From contig NZ_WTPY01000006.1 of NCBI RefSeq assembly GCF_011378905.1, forward strand, positions 177,682 to 241,681: a DNA stretch of 64,000 nt. The letters are read 5' to 3'. Of the stretch, positions 20,701 through 28,870 are shown piece by piece (within the stretch, counting starts at the first letter, position 1; each line of letters begins with the position of its first letter). A model generated the notes under the pieces. That model searched no databases, was not told the DNA's origin, and saw only the letters and a list, made by a program, of their open reading frames with translations. Origin of the DNA: Paraglaciecola sp. 20A4 (GTDB lineage: Bacteria > Pseudomonadota > Gammaproteobacteria > Enterobacterales > Alteromonadaceae). Both the position numbers and the translations under genes were made by a program.

Positions 20701-21246
20701 GATAAAAGTGCTGCCCAAATTGGGCAAGACAGCGGACTCAATCAGGCGATACAAATAACGGGTTGGGTGGATAATTTATATAATGGTAATTTAGTTTTCT
20801 GGCGTCCGGGGAAAGTTAAAGGTAATAACATTACTCAGTTATGGCTAACGTGGTTAGCCTTGTGTGCCAGCGGTAACGTGGCGGTTGATAAGCGGGCATA
20901 TTTTATCGGTATTGACGACAAAGAACCATTTAACATCGGCGCTATAGGCGAGAATGAAGCGAAAATGCAACTTGCCCATTTTATACGTTATTGGCGTATT
21001 GGACTGCAGCAGGTACTGCATTTCTACCCTAAAACTGCGTACGAATGGTTAAGTGGTAGTGATGAGAAAAAGGCACTACTAAAAGCGCAGAATGCATTTT
21101 ATGGCAGTTTTTTTGCAAAAGGTGAGGGGGATGAGCCGCATATTCGCCGGGTGTGCCCAGATTTAACTGAGCATTTTGATGCCTTTGGCGAAGTTAGTCA
21201 TGCCTTGCTTGGCCCTTTGTTTGAAAGCGTAGGGGGTAAGTCATGA
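17758..21246 (+). CDS. recC: exodeoxyribonuclease V gamma subunit RecC
   Basis: Chi-recognition subunit of RecBCD, which processes double-strand DNA ends for recombination. It begins MLHLVQSNKMESL, matching the family start, then shows QSPGMAQWLK, DFPLPSSYIW, and LNDGDYPRQ with DRSRRLDDRYLFLEA, all typical of RecC inactive-helicase domains. About 1162 residues, versus about 1120 in E. coli. A GTG at 17746 in frame is the alternative start. Its last four bases overlap recB (ATGA). There is no ptr gene between recC and recB, unlike E. coli. Confidence 0.95.
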   Translation: MLHLVQSNKMESLAAYLIGWLGESKSTMTNVFSPDVVLVQSPGMAQWLKIEIGQALGIAANIDFPLPSSYIWQLYKGYVNDLPEQSAFTKDNMTWKLMRILPAMSDKDEFASIAQYLNENQPLKLYQLCQKIADIYDQYLVYRPEWILSWEKGENTLPDTDVASQPWQPVLWRSLVDFVKELNESPYHRANLHQRLLSELENASSQKPEPKPLFVFGLSAMPVQQLEIFAALAKSRDVIIFWFNPSAHYWGDIVDNKQVLQAKLHNLLKQANDESDGGIHGVDDYLLVGNPLLASWGKQGRDYQDMILGLDVEQHEAFIEQEPESLLGHIQHEVLALTHRGASEPLPAQELLTNGSLYPKIAIEHHDTSLQVHACHSAVRELEILHDQLLHLFEQDPELHPGDVIVMMPDVANYAPIIDGVFGGSERALSIPYAISDRNAQQESPLLNSFVQLMSLHQSRISLSDVLSLCEVPAIQRKFAITPDEFDLLSVWLADAGVRWGWDGGDKSRWALPNEAQNTWLFGLQRLLAGYAMDGQGMFDDSSQQIAPYEHIEGQHVIALGKFYMFSRELGKALAFCQCKDSLKGKITEALELIENIYLPDDDDQPYLLQLRQSIEQMSMHQCQYDGEIVHDIFFAELEKNLSSKGVGQRFLAGYVNFCTLMPMRSVPFNVVCLLGLNDGDYPRQVVPVGFDLMRIGKGRRGDRSRRLDDRYLFLEAILSARKRLYLSFQGFSAKDNSARSPSILLSELLEYTEQTFCLAGDETVTPQACALNLYQHIYHVHALQPFNPIYFNEGNGQLSMNKTGTPPVQRSFQTHWLPLAQQLVDGHIVSDKPVDFCPNSLSPLPDLAQVTDVELDELLLFFSNPAKAFFTQRWQTRLTRIYDVQSDDEPFELDALSRYMLNERFVTTQQDDWTVRLRAEGKLPTGNIADISLQPIRKQSQALIDTIATVIGGSLEQVPPKRAEINFALNYMLQDGQDRDDKSAAQIGQDSGLNQAIQITGWVDNLYNGNLVFWRPGKVKGNNITQLWLTWLALCASGNVAVDKRAYFIGIDDKEPFNIGAIGENEAKMQLAHFIRYWRIGLQQVLHFYPKTAYEWLSGSDEKKALLKAQNAFYGSFFAKGEGDEPHIRRVCPDLTEHFDAFGEVSHALLGPLFESVGGKS

Positions 21247-24200
21247 TCCCTTTAGATACCAAAACCTTTCCTTTGGTCGGCGCATCATTAATCGAAGCAA
21301 GCGCTGGAACGGGTAAAACCTACACCATTGTTAACTTGTATTTACGTTTGTTGTTAGGCGATGAATGCCAGCCGCTAAGTGTAGATGAAATTTTAGTTGT
21401 AACGTTTACCAACGCCGCGACAGCCGAGCTAAAACAACGTATTCGACAACGTTTGCACAGCGCTTATTTAGATTTTTATGCGGGCCAAAGTAATGATGAA
21501 TTCACTCAGCATCTAATTGAGCGCAGCACCAATATCGAACTTGATAGTCACCGGCTGTTGTTGGCGATAAAGCAAATGGATGATGCCTCGGTATTTACAA
21601 TCCACGGTTTTTGTCAGCGCATGTTGAGCTTGCACGCATTTGAAAGTGGCGCTATGTATGAACAAAGTCTGGTGCTTGATGAATCCCAGTGGTTAAAGTT
21701 GGCGGTAGAGGATTATTGGCGGGGTCATATCGTGGATATCCCGGCTCAGATACTCAAAGAACTGTTGAATATATGGCGAGGCCCGTCCGCGCTGCAGTCC
21801 AACCTGCGGTCTTTGTTATATCGTCATATTACTCCACTTAAAAAAGTCGATATTGTAACCAGCCACAAAAGTGTTATGCGTTATATTGAATCGGTTCATG
21901 ACACTAAGCGTTGGTGGCTGGACAACAATGTTGCTCAGCAAATTATCGACGCCGATCTCAAAGCAAATACCAAATTGGGTAAAGCAGACTTTATTGCAAA
22001 AATGCAGGCTTTTTGTAAGAGCGATAGTACCCAAGCCGATTTTGATAAAGATCTGTGGCAAGCCTTTAGTCCTGAAAAAGTCATTGGGGCAATGAAGAAA
22101 ACATCAAAGAGTTTAGAACATTTAGATTTTTCTCGTTTCGAAATGTTAGCGCGCTTTCAACAACAGTGCCATGAAGCGCTTTTACTCGCTTACAGTGTGG
22201 ATGCGTTAGAGCATATTGCAGCGAACTTAGCGACTAATAAGCAACGTTTGCAGTTATTGTCGCCGGACGACTTACTCAGTAACCTGCACCAAGCTCTTAT
22301 TGAACAACAAAACAACAGCCAAATCGACTCTCAAGAAGCTCAACCTAATGATACTGATGGCATAAATATCTCCGGGTCTGAGCAGTCATTAGCGAAAGCC
22401 ATTCAACTTAGTTATCCCGCGGCGCTTATTGATGAGTTTCAAGATACCGATCCGGTTCAGTTCGATATTTTTAGAATTATTTATACACAGCAGTTTTCTG
22501 AGATAACCCCTTGTTGGGTAGCCATCGGCGATCCTAAACAAGCTATTTATGCCTTTCGCGGCGCTGATATTCATACTTATATTACTGCCAAAGCGTTGAT
22601 TGATGAATCTCATCAATTCACTTTAGGCACCAATTGGCGTTCTCAACCGAGATTGGTTGAAGGGGTTAATACGCTTTTTAGCCAAAGTGAAGCTGGCTTT
22701 TTATTCAAAGACAGTATTCCGTTTCAAGCGGTCAACAGCGTTACCCAAAAATCTGGTTTGCAAATTATGGGGCACATTCAGCGCAGTTTGGATTTTCAGC
22801 ATTTAACCAGTGAAAATGGTAATCCGCTAGCATGGGGAGAAGCACAAGTTGCTATGGCTAAACAGTGTGCATGGCGTATCGCTAGCTTTATTCAACAAGG
22901 AACTCAAGGCGAGGCAAAAATATCTGATCGTTCATTGATGGCTGGAGATTGTTGTGTGCTGGTTAGGGACCGCAACGAAGCAAACACGATCAAGCAAGCC
23001 TTAGCTGAATTGGGTGTGGATAGCATGTTTTTGGCGCGCAAAAGTGTTTTTGCCAGTCAAACGGCCATAGACTTATTTTCTATTGTGCAGGCACTCGCTA
23101 ACCCCAGCAATGATAGGTACTTGCGCGCGGCCATTAGCAGTGAATTGTTTTGTTATGACGCCCAAGCGCTTGATCAATTGTTTAGTGAAGAATGGCATTG
23201 GCAGAAGTTGGTCGAGCAATTCGCATACTGGCATCAACTTTGGCAGCGACATGGCTTGATGATGGCGCTCAATATCTTGCTGCGTCATTTTGATATTGCC
23301 CAGCGATTGGTCGCACAGTATCGAGATGGACAACGGCGTTTAACGGATTTACGGCATTTAATAGAATTATTGCAAGTGCAAAGTCAGTTAATGTCTGGTG
23401 AAAGTCAGATTTTACACTGGTTCCAAGAGCATTTAGCCGAACCAGATAATGATAATGAAGGTCAGCAAATTCGCTTGGAAACGGAGCAGGATTTAGTCCA
23501 AATTATTACCCAGCATACCAGTAAAGGGTTGGAATACCCGCTGGTATTTATTCCTTTCGCGACGCGTTGCCGTGAGATGAAAGAGGCAATCTATCATAGT
23601 GATAAAGAGGGCCTTGTTATTGACTTTTTAGGTGCGGACGTCAATCTCGCTTTAGCAGATCATGAACGTTTAGCGGAAGACATTCGGCTGTTGTATGTGG
23701 CGCTAACGCGTGCAGTTCATTACTGCTTTGTTGGCCTGTGGAATAACGCACATCCCCAACGTAAGAAAGAGTCTCAGTTGATGCAAACGGCTCTTGGGCG
23801 TGTATTGTTCAATCAAGGCACGCAGATAAACGATACCATTATTGCCAAACGTTTAAATGATTTAAGCCATGATATAGATGTGGGATATCACGCTTTTAAT
23901 AGCGCGAACGCAGAGCAAGCAGCAAATGACTTCAAAAGTGTTCTACAAACACAAAACGCAAAAAACAGCCAAACAGGTATGTTACCAAGGTTAAAGGCCG
24001 CTCATTTATCTCGCTCGATTACGCGGCGTTGGCGACTGACCAGTTATTCTGCTATCAGCAGTCAGCAGCATCATGAGTTTTTGTCTCCTGGGCTTGATGA
24101 GGGCTCGGATAAAATTGATTTAACGAGCGCTATTGCTAAGCAAACTATTGTCTCTCAATCGGTATCAGATGCTTTAACCCCTGCGTTAAGCACTGACGTG

Positions 24201-25205
24201 TCTTCACAAAACGAGTCTCTGTCTCAAACGACAACTAGCCTCTCTACCTCGGCAAGTGTTGATGACAGTGACATGTTATCTGATGCTCAAACATACCTAG
24301 TGGATGCTGACGAGGTAGATAGGGCCATTGAGAATATAGATGAGCAGGAAGTGCTGGATCAATTTACGTTCGTTAAAGGCGCCCAAGCGGGTTCATTTTT
24401 ACACGGGGTGTTGGAGTCGATTGATTTTACTGATCCTGTTGACCTATCCACGGTGATTACCCAAAAAGGGATCTGGTACGGGATCGATGAAAAATGGTTT
24501 AGCGTAGTTGAACAATGGATACGTGACGTGTTACAGGCTAAATTAACAACGCAAACTGGCAATGCATTGTGCCTAGCGGTTTTAAATAAACAACAAATAC
24601 TGGTTGAAATGGAATTCCATTTGCCTCTGGTTGATGTACAAGCCAAGACATTTAATCACATATTGAATCAGCACATTCATGAACGAAAACATCATTACCA
24701 GTTTGAGCAACTTAACGGCATGTTGAAAGGTTTTATCGACTTAATTATTCAATATGAAGGTAAGTTTTATGTACTGGATTATAAATCTAATTATTTAGGT
24801 GGCGAATATTCAGATTACAACGGTGAAGCAATGGCCAATGCCATGCAAGAGCATGATTACTACCTGCAAGCTATTTTATATACGTTAGCGCTGCATCGCT
24901 GGTTGAAAAATAAATGGCCTGATTATGACTTTACTCGCGATATGGGCGGCGCTTATTATACTTTTTTAAGGGGCATGCACAGTGACAATCCGGGCAATGG
25001 GGTGTTCTATATTAAGCCCTCTCAAGCGCTTATAGAAGATCTTGATGCATTGTTCAGTGGTCGATATGGTGAGCGTGATGACAGTGAGAGCAGAGCATCT
25101 GATAGCGTAAAAATGGGGGACGAAAAAGTGACTGATGTAAATCATCACAATAGCGGCTCAGATAGAGATGATCCCATGGAACAAGGACAACTAGATTTAT
25201 GGTAG
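21243..25205 (+). CDS. recB: exodeoxyribonuclease V beta subunit RecB
   Basis: 3'-5' helicase and nuclease subunit of RecBCD. Walker A is in EASAGTGKTYT (about residues 17-27), then helicase motifs VTFTNAATAELK, ALIDEFQDTDP, AIGDPKQAIYAFRGAD, HTSKGLEYP and LLYVALTRA. The C-terminal nuclease active site is DYKSNYLGG near residue 1177. At 1320 residues it is about 140 longer than E. coli RecB; much of the excess is a Ser/Thr/Asp-rich linker at about residues 955-1035, between helicase and nuclease. It overlaps recC by 4 and recD by 7 bases. Confidence 0.96.
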   Translation: MIPLDTKTFPLVGASLIEASAGTGKTYTIVNLYLRLLLGDECQPLSVDEILVVTFTNAATAELKQRIRQRLHSAYLDFYAGQSNDEFTQHLIERSTNIELDSHRLLLAIKQMDDASVFTIHGFCQRMLSLHAFESGAMYEQSLVLDESQWLKLAVEDYWRGHIVDIPAQILKELLNIWRGPSALQSNLRSLLYRHITPLKKVDIVTSHKSVMRYIESVHDTKRWWLDNNVAQQIIDADLKANTKLGKADFIAKMQAFCKSDSTQADFDKDLWQAFSPEKVIGAMKKTSKSLEHLDFSRFEMLARFQQQCHEALLLAYSVDALEHIAANLATNKQRLQLLSPDDLLSNLHQALIEQQNNSQIDSQEAQPNDTDGINISGSEQSLAKAIQLSYPAALIDEFQDTDPVQFDIFRIIYTQQFSEITPCWVAIGDPKQAIYAFRGADIHTYITAKALIDESHQFTLGTNWRSQPRLVEGVNTLFSQSEAGFLFKDSIPFQAVNSVTQKSGLQIMGHIQRSLDFQHLTSENGNPLAWGEAQVAMAKQCAWRIASFIQQGTQGEAKISDRSLMAGDCCVLVRDRNEANTIKQALAELGVDSMFLARKSVFASQTAIDLFSIVQALANPSNDRYLRAAISSELFCYDAQALDQLFSEEWHWQKLVEQFAYWHQLWQRHGLMMALNILLRHFDIAQRLVAQYRDGQRRLTDLRHLIELLQVQSQLMSGESQILHWFQEHLAEPDNDNEGQQIRLETEQDLVQIITQHTSKGLEYPLVFIPFATRCREMKEAIYHSDKEGLVIDFLGADVNLALADHERLAEDIRLLYVALTRAVHYCFVGLWNNAHPQRKKESQLMQTALGRVLFNQGTQINDTIIAKRLNDLSHDIDVGYHAFNSANAEQAANDFKSVLQTQNAKNSQTGMLPRLKAAHLSRSITRRWRLTSYSAISSQQHHEFLSPGLDEGSDKIDLTSAIAKQTIVSQSVSDALTPALSTDVSSQNESLSQTTTSLSTSASVDDSDMLSDAQTYLVDADEVDRAIENIDEQEVLDQFTFVKGAQAGSFLHGVLESIDFTDPVDLSTVITQKGIWYGIDEKWFSVVEQWIRDVLQAKLTTQTGNALCLAVLNKQQILVEMEFHLPLVDVQAKTFNHILNQHIHERKHHYQFEQLNGMLKGFIDLIIQYEGKFYVLDYKSNYLGGEYSDYNGEAMANAMQEHDYYLQAILYTLALHRWLKNKWPDYDFTRDMGGAYYTFLRGMHSDNPGNGVFYIKPSQALIEDLDALFSGRYGERDDSESRASDSVKMGDEKVTDVNHHNSGSDRDDPMEQGQLDLW

Positions 25206-27241
25206 CGTTAAGCGGAAAAAGTAATGTCGGTGCAGTAGAAAGCGTAGATGCGTTGGCAACGCAAAATACGCCGCCTAAATTACCTACCACTGAAACTATC
25301 TTGCACGACTTGCTTAGCGTGGGTCGCATACGTCCTTTAGATGCTGCATTTGCCGAGTTTATTATGCTGCATGAGCATAACGATTCAGTCATTGATAGTG
25401 CGGGTATCCATATTGTTGGCTTGTTAGCTGCGTATTTAAGTAGCCGATTAGGTGAACAAGATAGTTGTTTAACGCTAGATAGTTATTATCAGCCTTTCTT
25501 ACCTTACTATCGCTTTGGTTCGCCTGAGGAGCTTATCCATACATTGTCTTTATCGACTTGTGTGGTCAATTTTGCTGGTGACCAGCCAGATGTGCGAGTT
25601 AACAAGCCTTTGATACTTGAGGGCGACGAATTGTATATGCAGCGTTATTGGCGATATGAGATGCGCTTAGCCGCTAAGATTAATAGTATGAGCGGTCGCT
25701 CGTCTATGCTAAACATTGACGTGGGTCGAACGTTATTAAACCAGTTATTTGGCCCACTAACGTCGACGACTTATGCCAGTGAGCTTGATACTGTCGGTTC
25801 TAATGGTGCAGAGATTGATTGGCAGAGAGTGGCTGTATGTTTAGCTGCGAGCCAAAATGTCAGTGTGATAACAGGTGGACCGGGTACAGGAAAAACCACG
25901 ACTGTTATTCGTCTTATGGCATTGCTCCAAGGGTTAGCAAGACACGAAGGGAAGCGTTTGCAGATTAAGTTAGCCGCCCCGACGGGTAAAGCCGCTGCGC
26001 GCTTGAGTCAATCCATTAGCGCTGCTATGTCAGATTTACCCGAGACTTTGCAGGCCGATTTGCCTAATCAGTGCAGCACCATACATCGCTTATTAGGCAG
26101 TATTCCCAACAGTCCATATTTTCGTTTCAATGAACAACACCCGCTGCATGTAGATGTACTGATAGTCGATGAAGCCTCAATGGTCGATTTGCCATTGATG
26201 AGTAAATTGTTCGGGGCGCTGCCGGAGCGAGCAAAAATTATTTTACTCGGAGACAAAGACCAGCTCGCATCAGTTGAGGCTGGCAGTGTGTTATCAGATA
26301 TTTGCTCAGCCGCGCTGGATGATGCACCTTCGATTTATAATCAGCCGCCGCCGTATAGCAACGACGCTCTAGAGGTGATTAAAAATCTCTGTCAGATTGA
26401 GCTTCACAGCTGCCGGGTAAATAAGGCAAAAATCAGTGATAGCCTTGCCCTGTTACACAAGAGTTATCGATTTAGTGAAAACAGCGGTATAGGTCGTTTG
26501 GCTAGAGCCATTAATACCGGCAAGTTACCAATTTCGAAAACCTTGTTTGCGGATACAAGCTATCCAGATGTAACGTGGAATATCAGTGATGAGCCAACGG
26601 CACTGGTGGACACTTTACTCGCTGGTTATCAAGGCTATTTTAAGCGCGTTCAACAAGTGTGTTTTGACGGTGAGCTAGAAACTAAAGGCACAGACGTATT
26701 CGCTTTATTGCAACAACAGCAGGTGTTATGTGCACAAAAAGAAGCAAACTGGGGTGTATATCAAATCAATGCTTTGATTGAGTCTGAGTTAAACAAGCGT
26801 GGGTTGATTGAGCTTGAGCGTGACTTTTATATTGGTAGACCTATTATGCTCAAGCAAAATGATCACAGTTTGGGCTTGTTTAATGGTGATATAGGCATTG
26901 TAATGCCTGATATTCAAAAAGAAGGCTTAGTGAAAGTTTGGTTTGTAACAGAGCAAGGGACGCTTCGCGGTGTGCTACCTAGCCGCTTACCACCTCATGA
27001 AACGGTATATGCGATGACCATTCATAAAAGTCAGGGCTCTGAATTTGATCACGTTTATCTGTGTCTACCGCGTGTGGAAACGCGCTCACAGGCACGTTTG
27101 CTTAGCCGAGAGTTGCTATACACTGGTCTAACCCGCGCTAAGAAGTCTTTTACTTTGTACAGCGATGAACAGGCTTTATCGGTCAGTATTTCACGGCGTT
27201 GTAAGCGAGGCAGCGGCTTAGCAAAACGCTTGATAAGTTAG
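25199..27241 (+). CDS. recD: exodeoxyribonuclease V alpha subunit RecD
   Basis: 5'-3' helicase subunit of RecBCD. The N-terminal domain that contacts RecBC is followed by Walker A GGPGTGKTTT (near residue 224), APTGKAAARL, IVDEASMVDLPLM, LLGDKDQLASVEAG, and the C-terminal MTIHKSQGSEFDHV with TGLTRAKK. Length is 680 residues (E. coli 608), with extra residues in the N-terminal domain and a hydrophilic insert near 380-400. The start overlaps the recB stop by seven bases, so translation is probably coupled. Confidence 0.95.
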   Translation: MVALSGKSNVGAVESVDALATQNTPPKLPTTETILHDLLSVGRIRPLDAAFAEFIMLHEHNDSVIDSAGIHIVGLLAAYLSSRLGEQDSCLTLDSYYQPFLPYYRFGSPEELIHTLSLSTCVVNFAGDQPDVRVNKPLILEGDELYMQRYWRYEMRLAAKINSMSGRSSMLNIDVGRTLLNQLFGPLTSTTYASELDTVGSNGAEIDWQRVAVCLAASQNVSVITGGPGTGKTTTVIRLMALLQGLARHEGKRLQIKLAAPTGKAAARLSQSISAAMSDLPETLQADLPNQCSTIHRLLGSIPNSPYFRFNEQHPLHVDVLIVDEASMVDLPLMSKLFGALPERAKIILLGDKDQLASVEAGSVLSDICSAALDDAPSIYNQPPPYSNDALEVIKNLCQIELHSCRVNKAKISDSLALLHKSYRFSENSGIGRLARAINTGKLPISKTLFADTSYPDVTWNISDEPTALVDTLLAGYQGYFKRVQQVCFDGELETKGTDVFALLQQQQVLCAQKEANWGVYQINALIESELNKRGLIELERDFYIGRPIMLKQNDHSLGLFNGDIGIVMPDIQKEGLVKVWFVTEQGTLRGVLPSRLPPHETVYAMTIHKSQGSEFDHVYLCLPRVETRSQARLLSRELLYTGLTRAKKSFTLYSDEQALSVSISRRCKRGSGLAKRLIS

Positions 27242-27725
27242 TCGCTCTGATTATTAGCAATAGTTGTCATATGACTAAGACGCCCATTTTATTCTTTTAG
27301 GTAACTATGCATCAGTAAGCGTATTGAGGTTTCATTATAATAATGCGCACGCTTAATTTATCTAGCTTTGCCTTTAGCGTGTCCGAGGGGGGAGTGTATT
27401 TGATAGAAATGATTATTATCCAATCCTCATTCTATCTTGCTGTTATCTAAATACGTGCTCAATCCTGCGGTTTAAAGCAAGTTAATCAACAGCAAAAAAC
27501 ACATGTCTTTTTGGCGTTTTTTGGGTGGATGGTGTACTCTTCGCCACCGATTTTGCTGACGTTGATTTATTACCTTTTCCAGATGTTGTTAAATAACATC
27601 CTATAACCGGTTATAATCAAGTTTTTGATTAAAATTCGCACAAAGTTGATGTGCAGATCGCACTGGTATAACGTGTTCGTTAGCGCAAGAAACTATTTAC
27701 ACACTCACTATTTCAGGAATTAAAT
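27242..27725. other. 484-bp intergenic region with a 14-bp palindrome
   Basis: No gene is visible. A perfect 14-bp palindrome TATAACCGGTTATA is at 27602-27615. A possible promoter for the next gene is TTGATG (27646) and TATAAC (27667) with a rather short 15-bp spacer. The gene start downstream has AGGA at good distance. A TGATTATTATC stretch near 27405 is only weakly Fur-like. Confidence 0.5.
27602..27615. promoter_or_regulatory. perfect 14-bp palindrome upstream of DUF2750 gene
   Basis: TATAACCGGTTATA is fully self-complementary with no spacer. It lies about 111 bases before the DUF2750 start and just upstream of a candidate promoter. Zero-spacer palindromes of this size commonly serve dimeric regulators; no regulator gene is adjacent to identify one. 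Confidence 0.45.
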
Positions 27726-28115
27726 ATGACGGATATTTCAGCGGAAGACTTTATTGCCCTTAGTAAATTGTTGCCCGAGGAGCGTTTTGATTATGCGATC
27801 AGCCATATGATAGAGACCCGACATTTATGGGGGCTTTTTGGTGATAATGGTTGGTTAATGCTTAAAGCCGAAGATGATGCCTGTATTCCTGTATGGCCTT
27901 ACGCTGAATTTGCCGAGGCATGGGTAAAAAATGATTTTCCAGATTGTAAGCCTAAGCAAATTGATTTTACTGAATGGCATCAATTATGGTTACCGGGTAT
28001 GCAAAAAAATAACACTTTGGTGTTGGTTTTCCCTTTGAGTGAAGATGAAGAGGGGATCATGCTTGAAGCACAAGAAATGCTAGAGTGTATAGATGAGGAA
28101 CTGCAACCCGAGTAA
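27726..28115 (+). CDS. DUF2750 family protein
   Basis: A 129-residue soluble, acidic protein. FVALxK-like start (FIALSKLLPEERFDYAISHM), the core WGLFGDNGWLML and IPVWPYAEFAEAW are typical of the uncharacterised DUF2750 family. No catalytic residue pattern is evident. The ribosome binding site AGGA lies 8 bases before the ATG. The next gene begins 2 bases after its stop, implying an operon. Function is unknown. Confidence 0.85.
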   Translation: MTDISAEDFIALSKLLPEERFDYAISHMIETRHLWGLFGDNGWLMLKAEDDACIPVWPYAEFAEAWVKNDFPDCKPKQIDFTEWHQLWLPGMQKNNTLVLVFPLSEDEEGIMLEAQEMLECIDEELQPE

Positions 28116-28117
28116 TT

Positions 28118-28720
28118 GTGTCACGCGCTATGGTATTCAATGCGGGTTTAGGTGAGCACAATGCCCGTATTAATGTGTACATTGCTAATCGGCCAAATTA
28201 TCAAGATTTTGCCACCCTCAATATGCTAAAGGAGCTAAATGACGGAGATATTGAAGCGCTCAATCGGCATTGTGGCAACGGATGGCGAAAGGTTTTTAAC
28301 GTGTATGCCAAACTGATATTTGCTTGGCGAAGCGCAGATCCTAAATTAGCTAGGGAGTTACCTGGTGCTCAATGCCATAATTGGCAAACGTATCGGGATA
28401 ATTTTTTGCTGCAAGCAGAGAGTCAAACTTCGTTGCTTTTTACTCCTCCTATATTTCGTAATCAACTTGATTTACCTAATGAGGGGCAATTAGTCGCTAA
28501 TGCTACCTATCATATTATTATGGGACGCACATACGCTAAGTCGTTGTTGTCAAACTCAGGGCCTAAAAGTGGTACCGCAGCGCATATCAATTTAGTGTGG
28601 CTTGATAATGAATTTGCCTATGACACAGCCTATCGTCTTGTCGTGTGCCCGTATTTTGATTACCGCCAATTATCAAATGCTAAAATTATTCGGCTAATCG
28701 AAATATTAATGTCCCTATAG
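28118..28720 (+). CDS. conserved hypothetical protein (possibly DUF6942)
   Basis: A 200-residue soluble protein that starts with GTG directly after the DUF2750 stop (2-base gap). It has a conserved-looking core: NRHCGNGWRKVFNVYAKL, HIIMGRTYAKSL and LVVCPYFDYRQLSNAKI. I associate this pattern with the uncharacterised DUF6942 family of marine gammaproteobacteria, from memory and unverified. No known enzyme motif is visible. A likely function cannot be given; operon partnership with DUF2750 is the only context clue. Confidence 0.7.
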   Translation: MSRAMVFNAGLGEHNARINVYIANRPNYQDFATLNMLKELNDGDIEALNRHCGNGWRKVFNVYAKLIFAWRSADPKLARELPGAQCHNWQTYRDNFLLQAESQTSLLFTPPIFRNQLDLPNEGQLVANATYHIIMGRTYAKSLLSNSGPKSGTAAHINLVWLDNEFAYDTAYRLVVCPYFDYRQLSNAKIIRLIEILMSL

Positions 28721-28870
28721 TGGCATGTGTGCGCCACTCGTTATCGCGCAAATAAATCAACCCACTGAGTTTCAGTCAAATGCCTAGGGTTACATATTTG
28801 CAAATTTACTTGATTAAGGCGTTGATTTTAACAACAATCCGCACCTGCTATTTCTTCCTTTGAGAGTGTT

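Noticed and set aside
27395-27420. Fur-like AT-rich stretch upstream of DUF2750
   Set aside because: Only one half-site fits the 7-1-7 consensus and the position is over 300 bp from the gene start.
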